Shown in pieces: positions 25,462-39,244 of a stretch of 64,000 nucleotides of DNA. The notes under the pieces were generated by a model, which worked only from the letters and a program-made list of their open reading frames with translations, did not search any database and was not told the DNA's origin. The stretch covers positions 4,995,501-5,059,500 of the forward strand of contig NZ_JAUCEU010000007.1 in the NCBI RefSeq assembly GCF_030348765.1, read 5' to 3'. Made by a program: the position numbers and the translations under genes. Each line of letters begins with the position of its first letter. Within the stretch, counting starts at the first letter, position 1. This DNA comes from Neobacillus sp. CF12. Lineage in GTDB: Bacteria; Bacillota; Bacilli; Bacillales; Cytobacillaceae.

Positions 25462-26597
25462 ATGAAGGCTGTTACATACCAAGGAATTAAGAATGTTGAA
25501 GTTAGAGAAGTGAAAGACCCAAGTATTAAAAATCCAGATGACATAATCGTTAAGATAACTACTTCCGCCATTTGCGGCTCCGACCTGCATTTGATTCATG
25601 CCATGATACCTAATTTGCCAACAGATTATGTAATCGGTCACGAGCCAATTGGGATTGTCGAGGAAGTAGGTTCGGAGGTTACAAAATTAAAAAAAGGGGA
25701 TCGAGTCATTATCCCATTTAACGTTAGTTGTGGACACTGCTGGTATTGTAATCACGATCTAACTAGTCAATGTGACAATGCAAACCCTCATGGGCAAGGC
25801 AGCGGGTTTTCGGTTATTCGGAAACAACTGGTGGTTATGCGGGTGGACAGGCAGAATACATGAGGGTTCCTTTTGGGAATTTCACTCCATTTAAAATACC
25901 CGAAAATTGTGAAGTGGAGGACGAAAAACTTGTATTGCTAGCTGATGCTGCACCTACTGCCTATTGGAGTGTTGACCATGCAGGGGTAAAGCCGGATGAT
26001 ACTGTTATTGTTTTAGGCTGTGGTCCAGTCGGTTTATTGGCACAAAAATTTGCTTGGTTAAAAGGGGCAAAAAGAGTTATAGCTGTTGACTATATTAACT
26101 ACCGCTTACAGCACGCAAAACGCACAAATAAAGTGGAGATTGTTAATTTTGAGGAACATGAAAATGTAGGAGACTATTTGTTGGAAATTACCCGAGGTGG
26201 AGAAGATATCGTTATTGATGCCGTAGGAATGGATGGCAAAATGACCCCGATGGAGTTTTTGACAGCGGGTCTGAAGCTTCATGGCGGTGCCATGGGTGCA
26301 ATTGTAATTGCCAGTCAAGCTGTACGAAAAGGCGGAACGATTCAACTTACTGGTGTTTACGGAGGAAGATATAATGCTTTTCCGCTTGGGGATATCTTTT
26401 CGCGCAACGTCGATATCAAAACAGGACAGGCACCGGTTATTCCCTACATGTCCTTCTTATACAATATGATAAACGAAAGAAAAATTGATATAAGTGACAT
26501 CATTACTCATGTATTGCCATTAGAGCAGGCGAAGCATGGATATGAAGTATTTTATACAAAAACAGAAGATTGTATAAAAGTTATTCTTAAACCGTAA
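25462..26597 (+). pseudogene. Zinc-dependent alcohol dehydrogenase, frameshifted
   Basis: GGAGGAGAGAG precedes ATG 25462. The first frame (134 residues) has the catalytic-zinc region ICGSDLHLIH and GHEPIGIVEEVG, and structural-zinc cysteines in CGHCWYCNHDLTSQC. It stops at 25863. The second frame, entered near 25810, continues with FGYSETTGGYAGGQAEYMRVP, the Rossmann motif VLGCGPVGLLAQ and the rest of the protein. One missing T in the run at about 25807-25811 explains both. Apart from this the protein (about 378 residues) is intact, so the lesion is recent or a sequencing error. Confidence 0.85.
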
Positions 26598-26605
26598 ACA
26601 ACAGG

Positions 26606-26629
26606 GGGCTGAAGATTCTCAGCCCTTTT
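26606..26629. terminator. Terminator between the dehydrogenase and the LysR gene
   Basis: GGGCTGA pairs with TCAGCCC around a short loop and is followed by TTTT. It lies between converging genes. Confidence 0.7.
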
Positions 26630-27516
26630 CATTTGATCAATTCTTTTGCGCCTTCGATAAATAATTGAGATAACATGGATTGGGTTTTATTTAGGTTATA
26701 AACAAGATAGAAATATCGTTCATCATTAAACCCATTAATCTCATGTATCTTTAATAAATTCCTATCATAATATTCTTTTGCAGCCATTTCCGAAATTATC
26801 GCAATACCGATATCTTGGAGAACGAACTGAATTAAACTCTGCCCATTTTCTGTATAAGCTACAATATTCATTTGGTCTTTTGAAATTTGATTTTTTTTCA
26901 GAAATTTTTCAATAAGAGAATTGGTTCCTGAATCAGAATTTCTCATAATAAATGGGTAACTCAGAAGGTCTTTAATCTCCACAGGTCCGACAATATCTGA
27001 TTGCTTGGAAGTGATAAGGACTAGATTTTCTTTTAGTAAAGGAATATAGCAAAGCTTTTCATTATCATACTTTTCGCCTAAAATTCCGAAATCCACAGAG
27101 CCGTTTAGGACCTTTTCCGCTATATTTTTTGAAGAAGATTGATTTATATAAAATGTAGCTTTTGGGTATTGATCTCTAAATTGCTTGACCATCTTTGGAA
27201 TCATAAATTGCCCAGGAACAGAGCTTGCGCCGATTCTGATTATTCCCCTGAGTTCGGTCACTCCCACCTTTAAGTCCAGCATTGCCTGGTCTTTCAATAA
27301 TAAAAGCTTTAATGCCCACTGATACAAACGCTCACCAGAGGGTGTAAGGATATTTTCTCTGCCAACCCGATCAAATAGACTTACATTTAGAGTTCTCTCA
27401 AGTGCTTGAATATGGGAACTGACTGTTGATTGACTTAAAAAAATGTCTTCAGCTGCTTTGGAAAAGCTTTTATGTTCAACAACCTTTGTAAACACAAGTA
27501 ATTGGTGTAAATCCAT
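26629..27516 (-). CDS. LysR-family transcriptional regulator
   Basis: The protein has 295 residues from ATG 27516, which has AAGGGAGAAG at good spacing; an upstream ATG (27552) lacks one. The N-terminal helix-turn-helix (residues about 3-60: LHQLLVFTKVVEHKSFSKAA, LSQSTVSSHIQALE) is canonical, followed by a periplasmic-binding-like effector domain. It resembles CysL/YwfK-type regulators, but the effector is unknown. It converges on the broken dehydrogenase and does not obviously control it. Confidence 0.9.
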   Translation of the reverse strand: MDLHQLLVFTKVVEHKSFSKAAEDIFLSQSTVSSHIQALERTLNVSLFDRVGRENILTPSGERLYQWALKLLLLKDQAMLDLKVGVTELRGIIRIGASSVPGQFMIPKMVKQFRDQYPKATFYINQSSSKNIAEKVLNGSVDFGILGEKYDNEKLCYIPLLKENLVLITSKQSDIVGPVEIKDLLSYPFIMRNSDSGTNSLIEKFLKKNQISKDQMNIVAYTENGQSLIQFVLQDIGIAIISEMAAKEYYDRNLLKIHEINGFNDERYFYLVYNLNKTQSMLSQLFIEGAKELIK

Positions 27517-27654
27517 TAAATCTTCTCCCTTGTATTTATATATACGATTCATTCCTATTGATATAATAGATAAATTGAATTTACCATATCATATCATTTT
27601 TTTATAATAGAACGTATTAGAGGATTAGAATATAATGTGATGGGAGCTTAATGA

Positions 27655-27894
27655 ATGTCACTTCAATATATACCGGATGTAATTTACGATGCAGGTCAAA
27701 CTGGCGTTGGCGAGTTAGTAGATAGACTGTTCTCGAAATTGGAAAAGTTGAACAGCGGCCAAATTATCGAGGTCATTTCCAATGTACCTTTGGTAAGTGA
27801 AGACTTGCCAACCTGGATTAAAATACAAAATCACACTTTGTTAGATCGTAAGGATTTTGGGGGAATAAGTTATTATTATATTGAAAAACGCTAA
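27655..27894 (+). CDS. TusA/SirA-fold protein lacking the catalytic cysteine
   Basis: This 79-residue protein has the TusA-like beta-alpha-beta-alpha layout: VIYDAGQTGVGELVDRLFSK, LNSGQIIEVISNVPLVSEDL, PTWIKIQNHTLL and a final strand YYYIEKR. In sulfurtransferases the first helix starts with CPxP; here the position reads QTGVGE with no cysteine, and the whole protein has none. It may be a scaffold or sulfur-carrier relative without persulfide chemistry. GGGAG precedes the ATG. Confidence 0.7.
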   Translation: MSLQYIPDVIYDAGQTGVGELVDRLFSKLEKLNSGQIIEVISNVPLVSEDLPTWIKIQNHTLLDRKDFGGISYYYIEKR

Positions 27895-27902
27895 ACGAGG
27901 GT

Positions 27903-27930
27903 CTTATCTTATTTGATAAGGCTTTTTTTC
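27903..27930 (+). terminator. Terminator after the TusA-like gene
   Basis: CTTATC pairs with GATAAG, followed by GC and a seven-T run. Confidence 0.7.
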
Positions 27931-28019
27931 TTGTAAAAAGAATATTTGCTATTTCTGTGATAAACACTCAATATAAATAAGACAAAATTTTTGTATAGAT
28001 ATAGAAAGTAGGGATTTTT

Positions 28020-29360
28020 TTGCCTGATTTTGTTTCATTAGGGATTTCTGAGTCAATTATTAATAAATTAAAGAGTTATGGTGTCGTGAATGCAACCCCC
28101 ATCCAAGAAAAAGCAATCCCATTTGTAATGCAGGGAAGAGATGTGATTGCACAGGCGCAAACGGGGACAGGAAAGACGTTTGCCTTCATATTACCAATTT
28201 TAGAAAAAATAAATCCACTTGCTTCGCATGTGCAAGCCCTCATTGTTACTCCAACCAGAGAATTGGCTTTGCAAATTACAGAGGAGTTCCAAAAATTGAC
28301 CAATGATATGGACGGTGTTGATGTACTAGCGGTTTATGGTGGTCAGGATGTTGATAAACAGCTGAAGAAGTTAAAGAAAAATGTTCAAATTGTTGTTGGC
28401 ACACCTGGAAGGCTGTTAGACCATATTGGAAGAGGAACTGTTCAGTTATCTGAAGTATCATTCCTAGTACTTGATGAAGCAGACCAAATGTTGCATATTG
28501 GTTTTCTGAAAGAAGTTGAGGATATTATTAGGGAAACGCCTAAGTCCCGTCAAACCATGCTTTTTTCTGCAACTATGCCGGAGGAAATAAGAACATTAGC
28601 GAATAAACATATGCGTAAACCTGAATACATCCAAGTAGAAAAAAACCAGGGGCCTGCAGAAAATGTTAAACTAATTGCCATTCACACCATTGATCGAGCA
28701 AAGCAAGCAACATTAATTGAATTGGTGGAAACACATAGACCATATTTAGCTGTTATCTTTTGTAGAACCAAACGGAGAGTCTCAAAGTTGTATGAGGTTC
28801 TTAAATCCCACAAATTTTTATGTGATGAACTGCATGGCGACTTATCACAAGCAAAAAGAGAGCAAGTGATGAAACGCTTTAGGGATGGGGAAATCCAACT
28901 GTTGATTGCAACAGACGTCGCTGCAAGAGGACTTGATGTTGAAGGTGTAACGCATGTATTTAATTATGACATCCCACAGGATGCAGAAAGCTTTATCCAT
29001 CGAATTGGGAGAACCGGGAGAGCAGGTACAAAAGGTGTTGCCATCACTTTATACTCCTCAGATGATCGGCCAACTCTTGATATGATTGAAAAAGAACTTA
29101 CTATAACAATCCAAAAACAAAACATAGGTAACTCTGAAAGCAGTCAAAAAAATAAACAGGAACCAACTAAGGATCAGGGAAAAAGGTATGAAAAGCGAAG
29201 AAGTTCGAGTGGCCAAGGGAAAGACAGTAAACCTAAATCTTCGTCAAGGAATGAAAGTAAGCCAAAATCAATAAAAAGAAAGCAAACAAATTCCAGCCAA
29301 GCAGGTGGAGGCAGGAATCGTAAAAGCAGTAAATCAGGATTGGTTAAACGGAGTAAATAA
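28020..29360 (+). CDS. DEAD-box ATP-dependent RNA helicase
   Basis: This 446-residue helicase has all core motifs: the Q motif with ATPIQEKAIP, motif I AQTGTGKT, Ia PTRELALQ, GTPGRLLDHI, II LDEADQML, III SATMPEE, and in the second domain TDVAARGLDVEGV and VI HRIGRTGRAG. The last 75 residues are a low-complexity Lys/Arg/Ser/Gln tail, as in Csh-type helicases that act on rRNA and mRNA turnover. Which Csh paralogue it is cannot be settled here. The start is TTG 28020, preceded by AAAGTAGGGA; it is an isolated gene with its own terminator. Confidence 0.93.
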   Translation: MPDFVSLGISESIINKLKSYGVVNATPIQEKAIPFVMQGRDVIAQAQTGTGKTFAFILPILEKINPLASHVQALIVTPTRELALQITEEFQKLTNDMDGVDVLAVYGGQDVDKQLKKLKKNVQIVVGTPGRLLDHIGRGTVQLSEVSFLVLDEADQMLHIGFLKEVEDIIRETPKSRQTMLFSATMPEEIRTLANKHMRKPEYIQVEKNQGPAENVKLIAIHTIDRAKQATLIELVETHRPYLAVIFCRTKRRVSKLYEVLKSHKFLCDELHGDLSQAKREQVMKRFRDGEIQLLIATDVAARGLDVEGVTHVFNYDIPQDAESFIHRIGRTGRAGTKGVAITLYSSDDRPTLDMIEKELTITIQKQNIGNSESSQKNKQEPTKDQGKRYEKRRSSSGQGKDSKPKSSSRNESKPKSIKRKQTNSSQAGGGRNRKSSKSGLVKRSK

Positions 29361-29361
29361 G

Positions 29362-29392
29362 AAAAGGACTGAAGTAACTTTCAGTCCTTTTT
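29362..29392. terminator. Bidirectional terminator
   Basis: AAAAGGACTGAA pairs with TTTCAGTCCTTTT and is shared by the helicase and the converging symporter operon. Confidence 0.85.
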
Positions 29393-29398
29393 GGCTGC

Positions 29399-30931
29399 CT
29401 ATTGACCAATCCCAAGATTGGATTTAACGAGTACCTCATCATATTTCTTCGCATCAGCTTTTTGGCGAGACAGCACCGTTCCAAGATACCCTGCAATAAA
29501 TCCTAATGGAATGGATACAATTCCGGGTGTTGTGTATGGAAATAGAGGATTCCCTACGAAAATTGCCTTTCCTACTTCGGGACTGAAAACATTCGGGCTA
29601 ATGACTACAAGTCCAATTGCAGAAATAAGTCCAACTACCATTGCCCAAATGGCTCCCGTAGTGTTAAAACGCTTCCAGTAAATCGTATAAATAATAACAG
29701 GCAGATTTGCACTTGCAGCTACTGCGAAGGCAAGTGAAACAAGGAAAGCGACATTAAGGGTTTGAGCCCCTAAAGCTAAAACAATAGAGACTACAGACAC
29801 TCCAATTGCTGCCCATCGTGCTGTGCTTACCTGTTGTTTTTCTGTTGCCTTCCCTTTTTTTAGAATCTCGTTATAAAAATCATGTGCAAAAGCTGAAGCA
29901 GCAGTCAGAACAAGTCCCGCTACAACCGCAAGAATTGTTGCAAATGCAACCGCGGAAATAAACGCGAACAGCATATTACCTCCAAGTGCCTGCGCTAAAA
30001 GGGGAGCGGCCATATTACCAGCAGCATTTGCTGCAACAATATCAGTTGTGCCCACGAAAGCTGCTGCCCCAAAGCCAAGAAATATCGTCATAACGTAAAA
30101 AATTCCAATAATCCAAGTTGCGTAAACAACCGAACTCCGTGCAGTCTTAGCATCCTTGACGGTGAAGAAACGAACCAGAATGTGAGGCAGTCCGGCTGTA
30201 CCCAAAACTAAACCCATATTCAATGAAAGGGTATCAATGCCATCCTTGTATTTAACTCCTGGGTTTAAGAATGCTTCCTTTAAGGGTGTTGCTGTTTTCA
30301 TTTGATCGAACATATCTGTAATACTGAAGTTGAATTTTGCAAAAACCACAATGGAAATTAGGAATGTGCCACCCATTAGCAGGACAGCTTTAATAATTTG
30401 TACCCAACTTGTTGCATGCATCCCGCCGAAAATAACATAGACAGTCATTAACACTCCAACAATTAAAACCGATGTTGTATATTCTAGCCCTAATAACAAT
30501 TTAATTAGAGCACCTGCTCCTACAAGCTGAGCGATCATATAAAAAATAGAAATGGTTACGGTGTTCATGGCCGCAAAACCACGCACCTTTTTAGCATCAA
30601 AGCGTGCGGCAATCATATCTGCAAATGTATATTTTCCTAAATTACGTAATGGTTCGGCTACTAAATACAATACAACCAAATACGCAACCAAGAAACCAAT
30701 ACTGTAGAAGAATCCATCAAAGCCTGTTAATGCAACTGCACCAGCAATTCCAAGGAACGAAGCCGCTGACATATAATCACCTGCGATAGCTAATCCATTT
30801 TGCCAGCCGGTCAGCCCCCCACCTGCTGTATAGAATTCACTTGCATTTTTTGTACGTTTAGAAGCGAAGTATGTAACAACCAATGTTACAAAAACGATAC
30901 CAAGAAACATTGAAAAAGCAGCGGTATTCAT
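29399..30931 (-). CDS. actP: Sodium:solute symporter, acetate permease type
   Basis: This 510-residue membrane protein of the SSS family has about 13 hydrophobic segments. ASEFYTAGGGLTGWQNGLAIAG, GDYMSAASFLGIAGAVAL and the long TM with GGMHATSWVQIIKA are typical of ActP, a cation/acetate symporter that also takes up other short carboxylates. The small DUF485 gene lies directly upstream, sharing the base at 30931, the usual yjcH-actP pair. actP is given by this context and similarity; substrate specificity is inferred. Confidence 0.88.
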   Translation of the reverse strand: MNTAAFSMFLGIVFVTLVVTYFASKRTKNASEFYTAGGGLTGWQNGLAIAGDYMSAASFLGIAGAVALTGFDGFFYSIGFLVAYLVVLYLVAEPLRNLGKYTFADMIAARFDAKKVRGFAAMNTVTISIFYMIAQLVGAGALIKLLLGLEYTTSVLIVGVLMTVYVIFGGMHATSWVQIIKAVLLMGGTFLISIVVFAKFNFSITDMFDQMKTATPLKEAFLNPGVKYKDGIDTLSLNMGLVLGTAGLPHILVRFFTVKDAKTARSSVVYATWIIGIFYVMTIFLGFGAAAFVGTTDIVAANAAGNMAAPLLAQALGGNMLFAFISAVAFATILAVVAGLVLTAASAFAHDFYNEILKKGKATEKQQVSTARWAAIGVSVVSIVLALGAQTLNVAFLVSLAFAVAASANLPVIIYTIYWKRFNTTGAIWAMVVGLISAIGLVVISPNVFSPEVGKAIFVGNPLFPYTTPGIVSIPLGFIAGYLGTVLSRQKADAKKYDEVLVKSNLGIGQ

Positions 30932-31257
30932 TAGTCTTTCCCCCCTTCTTTAACAACTTGTTCCGCTAAATCGTCAAATTTTCTTGCTTTTTTAGAGTAG
31001 AGCATACATAATCCCCAAGTCATAACAAATTGAAGAAATGCAAAAACCCAAGCCCATGTAATACTGCCTATGAATTTGTTATTTAGAACAGTTGAAAAGG
31101 AAGTTAAGATAGGTAAGGCGAAATAAAAGCAAAAGAAGAAGATCGTGATGGGAATTATGAATTTTTTCTTTTCGGAGAGTAATTTTTGGAATGATGATGA
31201 TTGAACAATAGCACTGTAATCGCTTTCAGAGTTAGCTGTTATTTTTCTAGCCTCCAT
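30931..31257 (-). CDS. DUF485 membrane protein (YjcH-like)
   Basis: This 108-residue protein has two transmembrane segments (IITIFFFCFYFALPILTSF-like and ITWAWVFAFLQFVMTWGLC) between charged ends. The middle motif RKKFIIPI-type and LYSKKARKFD match DUF485/YjcH, a partner commonly encoded with acetate symporters. It overlaps the symporter start. GGGGGAGC precedes the ATG. Confidence 0.88.
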   Translation of the reverse strand: MEARKITANSESDYSAIVQSSSFQKLLSEKKKFIIPITIFFFCFYFALPILTSFSTVLNNKFIGSITWAWVFAFLQFVMTWGLCMLYSKKARKFDDLAEQVVKEGGKD

Positions 31258-31442
31258 TGGAAGCTCCCCCTCTCATAGTATCAAACTATACAACAAAAAA
31301 ATGAGGACTGAAAATAGACATAGCTGACTGTGCGTTGAAGTAAAGAACCAAAGGAATTAAGAAAGTCATAACCGCAGAAAAGTGCTCACCCCTTTTTAAA
31401 AGATTGATTTTTCTAAATATTGTAATTTTTATTACGTTTATT

Positions 31443-31472
31443 ATTATAGTAACAACATATTAAAATTTGCAA
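31443..31472 (-). promoter_or_regulatory. SigA-type promoter for the symporter operon
   Basis: On the minus strand TTGCAA (31472-31467) and a perfect TATAAT (31448-31443) are 18 bp apart, about 185 bp before the YjcH-like start. I see no gene in the rest of 31258-31606. Confidence 0.5.
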
Positions 31473-31569
31473 TAGGAAAAATTACATTTTTTTGCAAAAG
31501 GGATTTTTTATTATATTGAGGTTAAAAACCGAAATGAAGGAATAGGAGGTTGAAAGGTATTACCAAAAA

Positions 31570-31602
31570 AACAAAAAAACCTTTGCAGTGCAAAGGTTTT
31601 TA
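31570..31602 (-). terminator. Terminator of tRNA-Ala
   Basis: AACCTTTGCA pairs with TGCAAAGGTT around a GTG loop, with a T-run on the minus strand; it lies right after the tRNA. Confidence 0.75.
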
Positions 31603-31606
31603 AGTA

Positions 31607-31679
<73 letters not shown>

Positions 31680-31761
31680 GTGTATGGTACAAGAAAAATT
31701 ATATCTTTCTCATACCATTCTTGCAATAGTCTTTTTACATTTTTTTTAGTTAAAAGTAAAT

Positions 31762-32472
31762 TTAACCCATGCTTTCTATTTCTACTTTATGAACGCCTTC
31801 TAATTTTGAAACAGAATCATACACATCTGTAGTCTTGTTACGATAATCTACTGCAACTAATATTTGCACGAGATGGTCGCCGTTATCTAAATCCTTTATA
31901 CGAATCCTGCGAATAATGTACTTTCTTTCCATAATAAATGAAATAGCCTTTTCAATTTGGATCTTATCCCTAATAAATAATTGAAGACTAATTTCTTTTT
32001 CACGCAATTGCTTGGGACCAATAAACTTCATTACGTAAGGCACTAATTCCACACTAATGATGAGTAAGGCAACGCCAACAAACGCTTCGATAAAGAAACC
32101 AGCCCCAACAGCAATCCCGATTCCTGCTGCTCCCCAAATCATTGCAGCTGTAGTTAATCCAGAGATACTATCATTACCCCTTCTAAGAATGACACCTGCT
32201 CCTAGAAAACCGATACCTGATACTATTTGTGCCGCAAGACGAAGAGGGTCCATTGTAATTTTTACATTATCAGAATGAGGAAACATATAAGCTGATTCGA
32301 TTGAAACAATTGTAAGTAGACAACTTACAACAGATATAACAAGACTTGTTTTTAAACCTACAGGTTTTCTCTTTATTTCGCGTTCAAGCCCAATGATAAG
32401 TCCGAAAATAGCTGAAACTCCAAGCTTTAGTAATATATCGTAATCAATATTCTCCATTGGCTTCACGTCCAT
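31762..32472 (-). CDS. MgtC/SapB family membrane protein
   Basis: This 236-residue protein has an N-terminal MgtC domain of about five transmembrane segments (GLIIGLEREIKRKPVGLKTS, RLAAQIVSGIGFLGAGVILR, LTTAAMIWGAAGIGIAVG) with the invariant acidic/arginine motifs. A soluble ACT-like C-terminus (from about residue 160) follows. Members are linked to magnesium limitation and membrane-potential homeostasis. The first ATG (32472) has no clear ribosome site, and ATG 32457 is an equally likely start. Confidence 0.9.
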   Translation of the reverse strand: MDVKPMENIDYDILLKLGVSAIFGLIIGLEREIKRKPVGLKTSLVISVVSCLLTIVSIESAYMFPHSDNVKITMDPLRLAAQIVSGIGFLGAGVILRRGNDSISGLTTAAMIWGAAGIGIAVGAGFFIEAFVGVALLIISVELVPYVMKFIGPKQLREKEISLQLFIRDKIQIEKAISFIMERKYIIRRIRIKDLDNGDHLVQILVAVDYRNKTTDVYDSVSKLEGVHKVEIESMG

Positions 32473-32767
32473 TATTATTAAGTATAGTTATACTTAGTTA
32501 AACTATCTTTTCTATTATACGACATCCCTGCAATGTTAAAATAAGAAATATTTCTTATAATATATTATTGGTGGACAAGATTATGTTGTTGTTCTCGTTT
32601 TTCTAGATTAGCCTTCTCCAATTACATATACATGAATGAAGGATTTTATGAGTTTATCTCCCAATTGATTTATCCTTTGACAGGTGAATATCCTTTATTC
32701 TCTTCAAATGGATAAAGTAATAGATGGTTATAAATTAAAAGAATCAAAAAAAACTTTGTAAATTATA

Positions 32768-32796
32768 TTGCAAACATTTTTCGAACATGGTATATT
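32768..32796 (+). promoter_or_regulatory. rrn promoter P1
   Basis: TTGCAA (32768-32773) and TATATT (32791-32796) are 17 bp apart. The 300 bp upstream (32473-32767) holds no gene that I can see. Confidence 0.65.
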
Positions 32797-32850
32797 AAAT
32801 CTCGTCCTCACCGAGAGAGTCACACAACAAAAAAGTTTTTTAAAAAGTTG

Positions 32851-32879
32851 TTGACATTGAAATAGAGGATGTGTTAAAT
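32851..32879 (+). promoter_or_regulatory. rrn promoter P2
   Basis: A perfect TTGACA (32851-32856) is followed 17 bp later by TTAAAT (32874-32879), about 150 bp before the mature 16S end. Tandem P1/P2 promoters are usual for Bacillus rrn operons. Confidence 0.7.
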
Positions 32880-33030
32880 TAATGAGGTCGCTTTTGAGCC
32901 GCTAAGCAGGACAGGCTCAGAAATGATAAGTATATTGCTCTTTGAAAACTAAACAAACAAGAACGTCAACAAACAATTTTTTAGCTTTTTATAAAAGCTA
33001 AGCCAACGTAACAAATGAGCTATATCAACT

Positions 33031-34586
<1,556 letters not shown>

Positions 34587-34776
34587 ATAATGCAGTCCAT
34601 ATGGACTGATAAAAAGTTGACTGTTACTTGTTTGTTTAGTTTTGAGAGTGCAATTTCTCTCATGATTAAACTCGTTCTTTGAAAACTAGATAATCGTAAG
34701 AAGAAGTCAAAGTAAAACCGAGAATCGCCACATTAGTTTTTCTCTCTTAAGCAATTAAGAAGAAAATAACCTTTTA

Positions 34777-37713
<2,937 letters not shown>

Positions 37714-37792
37714 TTTTATAAGCGAAACTCGTTTTACAAACTTCTTCTGAAATTATCTAGTTTTGAGGGAATGAATTTTTTTCAAAAACCTC

Positions 37793-37820
37793 TTGAAAAA
37801 TCTCAAAAAGACAGTATAAT
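37793..37820 (+). promoter_or_regulatory. Possible promoter in the 23S-5S spacer
   Basis: TTGAAA (37793-37798) and a perfect TATAAT (37815-37820) are 16 bp apart, just before 5S rRNA. The same bases lie inside a possible processing stem (TCTCAAA...TTTGAGA). Confidence 0.35.
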
Positions 37821-37844
37821 AATAAATGTCTTTGAGAAAAATAG

Positions 37845-37960
<116 letters not shown>

Positions 37961-37969
37961 TTTATATTT

Positions 37970-38045
37970 GGAGGATTAGCTCAGCTGGGAGAGCATCTGC
38001 CTTACAAGCAGAGGGTCGGCGGTTCGATCCCGTCATCCTCCACCA
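37970..38045 (+). tRNA. tRNA-Val (TAC)
   Basis: Cloverleaf with acceptor GGAGGAT, anticodon loop CTTACAA, and encoded CCA. First of 21 tRNA genes following 5S, 9 bp after it. Confidence 0.97.
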
Positions 38046-38079
38046 TTTCTTTTTACCTAGTAAAAACATTACAATATTT

Positions 38080-38155
<76 letters not shown>

Positions 38156-38258
38156 TGCTTCTTGCTTCGTTGATTTATATCAACGGGAGTATCTGAGAAA
38201 TTCCGAAGGGATTTTAAGCATAAAAAATACTAGTTAGTTTTCTAAAAACTAATTGATC

Positions 38259-38334
38259 GAGCCATTAGCTCAGTTGGTAGAGCATCTGACTTTTAATCAG
38301 AGGGTCGAAGGTTCGAGTCCTTCATGGCTCACCA
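38259..38334 (+). tRNA. tRNA-Lys (TTT)
   Basis: Acceptor GAGCCAT, anticodon loop CTTTTAA, encoded CCA. The 103-bp spacer before it is the longest in the first part of the block and shows no other feature. Confidence 0.97.
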
Positions 38335-38393
38335 AGTTATTTTCATAAGAAAATAAACAAGGTTTTTTGCGATAGCAAAATAGTTTACAATAT

Positions 38394-38475
38394 GCGGGTG
38401 TGGCGGAATTGGCAGACGCACCAGACTTAGGATCTGGCGCCGCAAGGCGTGGGGGTTCGACTCCCTTCACCCGCA
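38394..38475 (+). tRNA. tRNA-Leu (TAG)
   Basis: Class II tRNA with a long variable arm; acceptor GCGGGTG, anticodon TAG in CTTAGGA. CCA is not encoded. Confidence 0.96.
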
Positions 38476-38514
38476 CTTATGTTTTTTACGATAATAAATT
38501 ATTAAATCATATAT

Positions 38515-38589
38515 GCGGAAGTAGTTCAGTGGTAGAACACCACCTTGCCAAGGTGGGGGTCGCGGGTTCGAATCCCGTCTTCCGCTCCA
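38515..38589 (+). tRNA. tRNA-Gly (GCC)
   Basis: Acceptor GCGGAAG, anticodon loop TTGCCAA, encoded CCA. Confidence 0.97.
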
Positions 38590-38594
38590 ATGAT

Positions 38595-38683
38595 GCCGGG
38601 GTGGCGGAACTGGCAGACGCACAGGACTTAAAATCCTGCGGTAGGTGACTACCGTACCGGTTCGATTCCGGTCCTCGGCACCA
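38595..38683 (+). tRNA. tRNA-Leu (TAA)
   Basis: Class II tRNA; acceptor GCCGGGG, anticodon TAA in CTTAAAA, long variable arm GGTAGGTGACTACC, encoded CCA. Only 5 bp after tRNA-Gly. Confidence 0.97.
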
Positions 38684-38710
38684 TTCTTTATAAAAACTTA
38701 GTAAGATAAT

Positions 38711-38787
38711 GCGCCCGTAGCTCAATTGGATAGAGTGTCTGACTACGGATCAGAAGGTTATGGGTTCGACTCCTTTCGGGCGCGCCA
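38711..38787 (+). tRNA. tRNA-Arg (ACG)
   Basis: Acceptor GCGCCCG, anticodon loop CTACGGA (A34 presumably deaminated to inosine), encoded CCA. Confidence 0.97.
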
Positions 38788-38794
38788 TATTTTA

Positions 38795-38871
38795 CGGGAA
38801 GTAGCTCAGCTTGGTAGAGCACTTGGTTTGGGACCAAGGGGTCGCAGGTTCGAATCCTGTCTTCCCGACCA
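38795..38871 (+). tRNA. tRNA-Pro (TGG)
   Basis: Acceptor CGGGAAG, anticodon loop TTTGGGA, encoded CCA. Confidence 0.97.
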
Positions 38872-38891
38872 TTCTTCTAAAATAACTAAAT

Positions 38892-38967
38892 GGGGCCTTA
38901 GCTCAGCTGGGAGAGCGCCTGCTTTGCACGCAGGAGGTCAGCGGTTCGATCCCGCTAGGCTCCACCA
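38892..38967 (+). tRNA. tRNA-Ala (TGC)
   Basis: Acceptor GGGGCCT, anticodon loop TTTGCAC, encoded CCA. Complements the GGC isoacceptor at 31607. Confidence 0.97.
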
Positions 38968-39041
38968 AGATTTTTTGCGAAGCAAAATAATCAAAGTTTT
39001 TTCACAGTAGTGAAATCAACTTGTAATTCTTTTAAATATTT

Positions 39042-39118
39042 GGCGGTGTAGCTCAGCTGGCTAGAGCGTACGGTTCATACCCGTAAGGTCGGGGGTTCGA
39101 TCCCCTCCGCCGCTACCA
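39042..39118 (+). tRNA. tRNA-Met (CAT), elongator
   Basis: Acceptor GGCGGTG, anticodon loop TTCATAC, encoded CCA. It lacks the initiator features seen in the third CAT tRNA at 39484. Confidence 0.93.
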
Positions 39119-39150
39119 ATATTTTTTGCAAAGCAAAATAATAAATATGA

Positions 39151-39227
39151 GGACCTTTAGCTCAGCTGGTTAGAGCAGACGGCTCATAACCGTCCGGTCG
39201 TAGGTTCGAGTCCTACAAGGTCCACCA
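39151..39227 (+). tRNA. tRNA-Ile2 (CAT, probable lysidine type)
   Basis: Acceptor GGACCTT, anticodon loop CTCATAA, encoded CCA. The body matches what I remember of Bacillus tRNA-Ile2, whose C34 is modified to lysidine to read ATA; by anticodon alone it would be called Met. Confidence 0.85.
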
Positions 39228-39244
39228 ATAATTTTATATAATAT

